Origin: Entophlyctis helioformis
Lineage: Eukaryota; Chytridiomycota; Chytridiomycetes; Chytridiales; Chytriomycetaceae
Direction of reading: 5' to 3'
Length of the DNA stretch: 64,000 nucleotides
NCBI GenBank assembly: GCA_025526915.1
Contig: JAHLKH010000002.1
Location: 62,001 to 126,000, forward strand
The position numbers and the translations under genes are program-made. Shown piece after piece: positions 56,554 to 64,000 of the stretch. Every line of letters starts with the position of its first letter. The stretch's first letter is position 1. Below the pieces are notes generated by a model that did not search any database, was not told the DNA's origin, and was given only the letters and a program-made list of their open reading frames with translations.

Positions 56554-59500
56554 CTATTGGTCGATCAGGAGGTGCCCTGATTCAAAGTGTTGGTAGTCAA
56601 ACAAGTCACTGTGTGGGATGCAGTTCAAGTGACTTGAGGGCAGGCTGTCTGCGTGCTGGTCGCTGCTGGATGACGGATGGACCGTGTCTTGAACACTGCT
56701 GTACAGCACGTCTTGAACGCCACAGGACGGCAGGCTGATCTGGTCCCATGAGGCCACATGTGACTTGAAAGGAAATGGAGCACGACTTGCACGCTCCTGG
56801 ATGTCAGCCTGCATTCTTGCAATGCCTGCAAGGTACTCTGGTGTGGCTGGATTGTCACTGGCTGGCGTGTGTGTCAAGTAGAGCGGCCGGTGTCCAAAGA
56901 GCAGATGCCACAGTGCGACCATCCCGATGTTGGTGGCTCCAAGCACATCGCGGTGGTAGACAGTCTTGCAGTCTGTGCACTCGTAGCGTCGCAGGTTGGT
57001 GCGGTTCTTGTCTGGGATCCGCTGCTTGCACTGCGGGCACATCTGGCTGGTGAGGTTCTCGTTGCAGCGGTAGATCTGTGTGTGTGTGCATGATCGTGTG
57101 TGTGGTCAGTTGGTGCACAGATGGATGGGTGGCATGGCATCAGACGCACATAGGCATATCCAGAAGACCGCAGATGCCTGATGAGAAACCTCTCAAACAC
57201 AGCGTGCCGGCCACCTTGGCCTGTAAAGTCGATGCCAAATGCCCAGACAACGGGAATGTCCTTCTCTGGGTTGCCGACAGGGAGGCCTTGAGACGCAGCA
57301 GATGCACGCTTGCCAGTGGTCGAGCCTGCCAGCTTCATGATGCCCTCAAGAGCGTTTCCGCGATCAGACGTGCGGCTGCTGCGCATGGTGAACCGCTTGG
57401 CCTTGACCTTCTGTGGAATGCCATGCCATGCCATGCCATCCAGTGCAATCAGCAGGTGATCAAGCAGCTTGGCAGCCATGTCAATGGGCATCCAGAAACA
57501 GAGAAAACGTACCCGTGCATTCAGGAATGGCGAGCAGTACGCACGGCAGCGCAGATCCCAAAAGGCTCTCTCGCCTGCTGTGGCGTTTGGATTGGCATGC
57601 TTTGCTGTCTTGAATGCAATGGCCTTGTGGACGTCGGTTGCCTTGGCATATCGATCAGCAAACCTGGCGCAAGAGGCAGGCACTGTGAGTTGATCTGGTC
57701 AAGAGTGCACGTGGCAGAGTCATTGCATGCATACCACCGCTGAAAGATGCCCTCGGCATGTGCCATGCCAGAGGAGAGCACGTAGTTGGACTCGAGCTTA
57801 TACGAAAAGTCTCTGAGATCGACCAAGATGCTGGACGCACCATACAGGTACCGCTGGCCCCAATCAAAGCTGACAACGCGAACAGTCTGGTAGCCCTTGT
57901 TGGTGAACAGGTTGTTGGCTTTGATGATGTCATGCAGTTGCTGTGAGGCGTAAAAGTTGCACTTGCCCTGTCATGCCATGGCATGAGTGAGGAATGCACA
58001 ATGCATGTGCACCAATGCGCGAGTTTAGCATGCAAGTGGCTTACAGGATTGGACACTTTTGGCTTGGTGGCTGATGGGTCGGCTGGATCGGCGGCTGTGG
58101 ATGGCATGTCAGTCGGTGTGGACAACAAGTGCGCGTCTGGATTGGCACAGCAACTCACATGTGCCATCAAGGCCATCATCCAAGCCATCATCCAAGCCAT
58201 CATCCAAGCCATCATCCAAGTCATCGTCATCATGAGCAACCCACGGCTGCTCGCCTGAAGACATCAGATTGGAGTATGCAGAGCAAGGCAGCAGTCAAAA
58301 TCCATGTGTGCACCAAAGCATTCAAGCATGCCACATACAGCAAGGCGACTCTGGACGGTTTGTGCAAAAGTCCAACACTGTCTGGCAGATGCTGTATCCA
58401 TCGGTCTTGATGCTGCCCAGTCTGACTGCCTTGGTTGGTCGTGCTGGTGGCAAAGCATCAATTGCAGCCTGGATGTGCTTCTTGCGCTGCTCATCATCCA
58501 GCTTGAGACAATCAGCTTTGAGCATTGCCATGGCTGTGGCATCTGCTTCAGCCTGGGCATTAGCTGTGTCCATCTCTGTCTTGGCCTCAGCTGGCGTTTG
58601 GAAGCGACGTGTATCCGAGGCAAGTCCAGGGAGGAGGATGTCGAGGATGGCCAGCTCCTTGCTTTTGCTGAAGGCCTTCTCAATCGGGTCATTTGGCAAC
58701 TTAAGGGCCAACTCGGCATCATTGTAGCCTTGGAACACAGTACAGTGTTAGCATCAAATGGCATTGGCATGGCATAGACAAATGTGACCTACCAAGTGCA
58801 GCCAGGAGCTGCTCTCTCAATGCTTGGAGGACAGCATTGTCCTTGGTGGGTATGCGATCCTTCTTTGTCCCCATCACAGCCCAAAAGAGGGTGGTCTCTG
58901 TGATGAGGACAAAGGGGTCGCAGCTGGCTGGCTCTGGGCATAACTTGATGGCTGTGCCACCTGCAAGATCACAGAGCTCCTTGAACTTACAAATGTCTGA
59001 TGTTGATGTGCTGCGCACAATCGCCTGAATCAGATGCAGCTCTTGTGGGATCTCGATAGCATCCCCATCCTGCGTGGCTGGTGGTGTGGTGTTTGTGGCA
59101 TCTGTGGCAGCAGTCTTGTCCTTTGGCCTCTCGGATGTGCTGCCATCAGTGGCCAGCAGCAGCTGTGATGCAGTCCGCTTGAGACTCAGGGCAGGAGGAG
59201 CGACATCCTGGGCAGCGTCCTGGGTGGTGTCCACACTCTCTTGGTTGTTGATGGGCCCCTTGCACCTTGCTCTCTTGCGTGTCGGTAGGCTGGATGTAGT
59301 GTCCATGGCAGCAGTGCGCTTGGCGACCTTGGTAGTCTTGACTGGCTTGAACATGGCATTGACCCATGCCGCAATCTGCTCGGAAGTTGCAGTGGGCATC
59401 GCACGGTGGGCCGCAATCGACACGAGCTTCGACCGGCTTGAGATAAAGTGTGTAGCAAGTGTGCTGCTCACCTCCCTTGCCAGGTTGCTGAAGATCTGGT

Positions 59501-62500
59501 CGGTTGCAAGCCCGCACAAGGTGTTGACAAGCCTGTATGGCACAGCTGCCTGCTGTGTGTTGGCCTGCTGTGCATCGGCTGGGAGCAAGCTTGCCCACCA
59601 CATGTCTAGATGCCGCACACGAGTCTGCTGCTTCTTGGCCGGTCGACGTGCGCCTGCCTTCATCTCGGCCTTCCGTGTGGTGGTCCGCATTGCGCCTGCC
59701 TGTTGCGCATTGCCAGTGTCCATGTCGGCCTTGATCGTGTCGGCTGGTGGTGCAGCTTGGTCGGTCATGCTGGCCGGCGTCCAGCTGCGGTGGATCATGA
59801 GCTGCATAACCGTAACAAGCCATGCGTTGAGCTTGAGCATATCCACCCGTGGCTTGGCCATCTGCTCGCCTGTAAGGACAAATGAGAGGTGCCGCAGGAT
59901 GCAGGCTACAGATGTCTGGCCAGCAGACTTGCTGGTGATGAGCATTGACAGCAAGTCATTGGGTGTTGGCACTGCTGGTGCTGCTGGTGCTGCTGGTGCT
60001 GCTGGCTGCTTGGGCATCTTTTGCGTCTTTGGCGTCTTGTGTGTCTTGTGCATCTTTGGCTTGTCAGGCTTCTCAAAGAGACAAAGCTTGAGTGTCGTTC
60101 CCACTGATAGTCGCACTGGTGACCCAAACGAAGGGAGCTTGCCCTTGCGACTGTACTGACTTGGGCCGTACATCGCATGCGCAGTAATGTCCGTCTCGAG
60201 GATGCATGGGCCGGCCATGAGTGCGTTGCCAATGTTGTCGAGGTCCTTGAGGCTATCAAGACTCAGAAAGCAATGCCCGCTCTGCTCTCCATGGGTCCAC
60301 TCGTATATGTGGTACATCGGGGGAAGTGGCATGTCCGGGTTCAGATCAAGAAGCTCCTCCAGGATGGCACCGATTACAATGAGTCCAGCATGGCGTATGC
60401 CAACGGTGAACGAGTAGATCCGCGCGATGATGTCCTCGATGAGTTGGCAGCGTGTCCAACCCATCGGCAACCTGCTTGCATGAACACCAAAGACTGGGGC
60501 ACTCTGCAGGTGACTTGACAACATGTCCTGCACACCATGCCAGCCTGCAAGTCAGTACATGCAAAGCCATGCAGGCAGGCAGAATGGCAGAATGGCAATC
60601 CTGCCACTTACCTTCAGAAGCACTCGCATGCCAGGATGGTCAGGCATGTCCTCTCCATGTTGATCCGGCACGTCCTCGTTGTGTTGATCAGATGCATTCC
60701 CCTTGGCTTGTTGCACTTTGCCGTTGATGGCTGCAGCGAGTGTCATGAACCATCCTGTGATTGTACGGCCCAGCTTTTCGAGCTGCAGATGCAGTGCAAA
60801 TCGACTCCCAGCAACCCATCTGTGGCATAACATGCATGTCAGCAAGCATCTTCAAGTATTGCAGTGTGGCATACACAACTTACGTCTTGTCGCTCTCTGA
60901 TGCAGCTGATTCAGTCTGGCGGTCTTGCCGGCGTGCACTCTCCTTGTTGTTGTCAATGGTCTTGTTGATCACAGCATCTGCAGCTTCCTTTTTGCGGTTC
61001 TTCTCGTACGTGGCCTTCCTGGTTGCTGAGAGTAGGAGTTGTGCCTGTTGAGGTCCAATGCACCATCAGCAATGTGCACAGTATGTCCAAAATCACAAAC
61101 AGTGCATGTGGACTGACCGTTGTCTTGTTGTCAGCAGACGGATCAACATACAAGACCTTGCTGGCAGCCACACGAGCATGATCATTGTGGGAGGGGCCAA
61201 CTGGAGTGGATGCATCCAACTCAGCCTGTTGGATGTAAAATCAGTGACTGTGCAAAGTCAACACATCCATACACAGCAAGCAAAGTTGAAGACATACAGC
61301 AGATCGCTTGAGGATTGATTCCAGAATGGCGACTGCCTCTTCCCGCTTCTTGCCAAGTGTTGACAGATGGAGATCAGGCAGGCCGTGATCCATGGGATGT
61401 GTCAGGCGTTCCAGCCACTCCAAAGCCTTGATCTGTATGTCCACAAATTTGGAGAGCTTTTTCAAAGAGATGCCTGTCCGGTGGTGGTGTCGACTCTTGC
61501 ATCCACCTTCCAAAAGAGTGGTGCATTTAGACAAATGTGCTGTGAGTACAGAGTGTGGCATCATCCAACAGCAGTCTCAAAGTACCTGGTGTTGCTGTCT
61601 TCCTGAATGGTGGATATGCAAGCTTGTTGAACTGTCTGCGCAGCTTTGATGCAACATCCTGTCCAACAAGCAGTGGATGAGTGGGATGTTTCAAGGCAAG
61701 GAATGCACATGCATCCAGTCATGCAACAACATACATGTCCATCACGAATGATCTTATTTCCTTCGTTGAACTCGGTGTGCATTTCTGCTGCAGGAGACTT
61801 CTCGCGTACAATCCCAATGAGCTCTGCACTGGCTGTCTTGCTGATCTCTACCAGAACGTCGCGGCCAGTGAATCCGTCGGTGTTGCAAGCGACGCGATCT
61901 GCTGTGTGTAACAGAACACAGTCAACAGCAACTGGACATCCCTTGACTTGTTCCAGCAAAGTGTCGAGTCGCTTGGTGTTGATGATGCCTTCAACTTGCT
62001 GCTTGACATCTTCCTGGGAGAGATGGACAACATCAGCGCCTTGCTTGCCTTGCCGGGCCTTGGGGTGAACAAGAATGCAGTCGCGATGTAGCCAGCAGCT
62101 GCATTGCAATCCAATCAAACACAGAATGCCAAGTCAGTCATACAGCACACACCAAGCAATGTCATGCATGTGTACCTTGTGGTGGTTGTGCCAACAGCTG
62201 TGCTGCTGTCAATGGCATGTAGGGATGGACAGTCAGTAGAGTGTTGTGCATGCAAATGCATCTGTGCCACCATGCTATGACCAGTCAAACAAAATCTTGC
62301 CTCTGCGCTGGTGCATCACCTGATGGGCTGCTGTGACTGGGTGGGGATGTGGTCTCACCAACAGAGCTTCCTGATTCATCGTGGTGGACAAAAACGCCAA
62401 AGGCGTTCAGGAAGCTCTTGGTGAGAGCCACACCACCATCCAGCAACAACAGATCCTTGCAGTATGCGTCCTTGATTGCATTTGCAAATGCAACTGCCTT

Positions 62501-64000
62501 GTCGCGGTCATGGAGGTGGGCACAGTAGTCGACCGGCTTGATGCCTGCCTTTCTGGCCGCGGCCTCGACAAACTTGTTGATGAACTTGACAGCGGCAGGT
62601 AGACCTTCCATGTCATGGGAGTGGCAATGTGCATTAGTCATCATCACAACATGGATGGCAAGCAAGAGCAGAGTCATGCAATGAACATACCGCGACCGTA
62701 GCAATCATGATAGTCATTCTTGGCCATGGAGGCAGCCAGCTGACATGCCAGGGGGAAGTTGTACAACCGTAAGGCTGCTGCAGTAGATGCAGCACCACTG
62801 TAGTTGTACAATTGGACCTGGCTGACACGTCCCTTCTGCATGCATGTCAGGATGACAGGGCAGCATCCAGTACAATGCACAACCAGGTCCGAGTCCCCAG
62901 CAATGACAGCCATTGGCATGCCATTGCTGGGATGCAGGTTGTCAGCCATTGATCATAAACAACAGATACCATGGTGATGAATACCTTGGCTCGCGTGCAT
63001 AGAGGGCAGCCTTGCGGGCGATGCAGACATCCGACTCGTTGTCACACTGATGGACAGTGTGTTGCGATGATGGGCCGAGGATTGCCGCGATTGCCTCAGC
63101 AATGTTCTTCTTGTCTGACCGTGTAAGAGTGAAGGAGCCAAGTAGTGCCTTTCTCTCCTTCCTGTAGCATCAACTAAAAGTTAGAATCATGTGTATGAAG
63201 CACAAAGAGGCAGACATACCAAGACAAACGTCCAGACCGTCCATGCTTGCGGCGCCAGTAGATGGATCGCTGGATGGCGGCCACTGATTGAAGTACTCGA
63301 AGAGCACGGCTGCTATATGCACGCTTGATTCCCGTCTCGGCAAGCCTGCCATCAACATGGAACTGTAGGACCCGCCCGTCACCGACCGACTTGAGAAACG
63401 TCTTGAGAACAGGTGCAACGATTGTCACCCACTCATCAACAGACGACGGCCGGTGGAAAGCGGCCAGCCCACGTAGCGCTCCATAGAAGATGCTCAGGGC
63501 ATCAACATGTATGACACTGGATGCACTCATGTGTGGTTGCAGCAGTGGTGGTGGTCGTGGCGGTTGTGGTGGCAGTTGTATCCGAGGTGCCGGTAGAAGG
63601 GCTGGCCGCTGATGCAGAGGAGTTGGCAGCGGATACAGCCGACGGAAAGCTGGTGGCCGCAGAGGTGCCGTCAGAAGTGACGGCAGATGGGGCAGCAGAG
63701 GTGGTGGTGGCAGCAGAGGAGGCAGTGGCAACCGTAGGTGTCGAAACGGCGATGCTGGCAGCTGTGGCTGCCTTGGATACAAATCCAGCAGTGATGGTGG
63801 CTGCAGCAGCGACGGTCGAGGAGTTGCACTGGTGTCGTCCACAGCGATGTCGTCGACGTCCATGTCGTCGATGGCAGGGTCGCCGTGTTGCTTGACCTCT
63901 CCGAGTACCGTGGAAAGTGCGTCGGACAAGCTTGCACCGTCGCCGAACACGATGACGTAGCCAAACTCCTTGAGGAGTCGCAGCCAGTCAGGGACTCCCA
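56554..64000 (-). CDS. XPG/FEN-type nuclease fused to Fanzor RuvC nuclease, 5' lacking one base
   Basis: One long intron-rich gene. N-terminal XPG fold: GVPDWLRLLKEFG begins at the window edge (the A of ATG is the base beyond 64000). VIHVDALSIFY gives Asp at 63501. FHVDGRLAETGIKR gives Asp at 63351. CDNESDVCIARK gives acids at 63035 and 63029. AVIAGDSDLVV gives Asp at 62893 and 62887. NDYHDCYGRGLPAAVKFI gives Asp at 62713 and the helix-two-turn-helix. C-terminal Fanzor/TnpB part: RuvC-I VRVVSFDWGQRYLYGASS (Asp 57863), RuvC-II YRCNENLTSQMCPQC (Glu 57058), zinc-ribbon pairs CPQC and CTDC, and RuvC-III HRDVLGATNIG (Asp 56947). Between them lies a poorly known region with an Ala-Pro run, Lys/Arg patches (RKRARC) and an LDDG repeat. 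Over ten GT-AG introns are needed. Whether all exons belong to one mRNA is inferred. Confidence 0.75.
58165..58225. repeat. 12-bp tandem repeat coding LDDG units
   Basis: Four copies of CCATCATCCAAG plus partial flanks. In the minus-strand frame linked to the RuvC-I exon they encode (LDDG)n, an acidic linker just before the Fanzor domain. Confidence 0.8.

Noticed and set aside
56554..57690. Bacterial IS605/IS607 TnpB contamination
   Set aside because: The RuvC motifs are split by spliceosomal-type introns and lie in one locus with XPG-domain exons, next to ordinary eukaryotic genes.
58165..58225. Short regular repeats as a possible CRISPR array
   Set aside because: 12-bp units are directly adjacent with no spacers, within a eukaryotic exon.

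Overview
This is nuclear DNA from a eukaryote. Genes are split by short GT-AG introns (roughly 50-230 bp), a Pol III tRNA gene is present, and nothing looks operonic. The gene set points to a flagellated, early-diverging fungus, most likely a chytrid. It has a fungal STE11/Byr2-type MAPKKK with SAM, RA and kinase parts and fungal-style Ser/Thr-rich surface proteins. It also has three flagellar or microtubule genes (sperm-tail PG-rich repeat protein, CFAP206, katanin p60) and genes usually missing from Dikarya (SNX9-type nexin, sepiapterin reductase, plant-type GH35). The chytrid assignment is inference; no marker names the species.

Layout. 1-2.3 kb: 3' part of an SNX9-like SH3-PX-BAR protein. 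2.5-10.7 kb: a giant MAPKKK. 10.8-16 kb: a small membrane protein, a doubtful low-complexity ORF, mitochondrial tryptophanyl-tRNA synthetase and a disordered protein. 16-24.1 kb: EDEM-type GH47 protein, an arrestin-fold protein, GH35 beta-galactosidase and DPM3, three of which concern glycans or the ER. 24.2-35.1 kb: PG-rich repeat protein, DUF1764 protein, ARL2, CFAP206 and katanin p60, a microtubule/cilium neighbourhood. 35.2-41.6 kb: two membrane-anchored low-complexity proteins, TXNDC9 and sepiapterin reductase. 41.96 kb: tRNA-Phe. 42.3-48.5 kb: two ankyrin paralogues (one broken by two 1-bp deletions) flanking a GPI-type LRR surface protein. 48.5-56.2 kb: ABCC transporter and argininosuccinate lyase.

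56.5-64.0 kb, minus strand: the most interesting locus. A long intron-rich gene begins with an XPG/FEN-type flap-nuclease domain (start codon cut by one base at the window edge) and ends with a Fanzor (eukaryotic TnpB relative) RuvC plus zinc-ribbon nuclease. All expected acidic residues of both nucleases can be seen.

Genes mostly alternate as divergent pairs with very short shared promoters (54-215 bp) and convergent pairs with short 3' gaps. Exon joins were made by eye from splice consensus and protein-family fit, so multi-exon entries give the outer limits of the coding region and internal joins are approximate unless stated.
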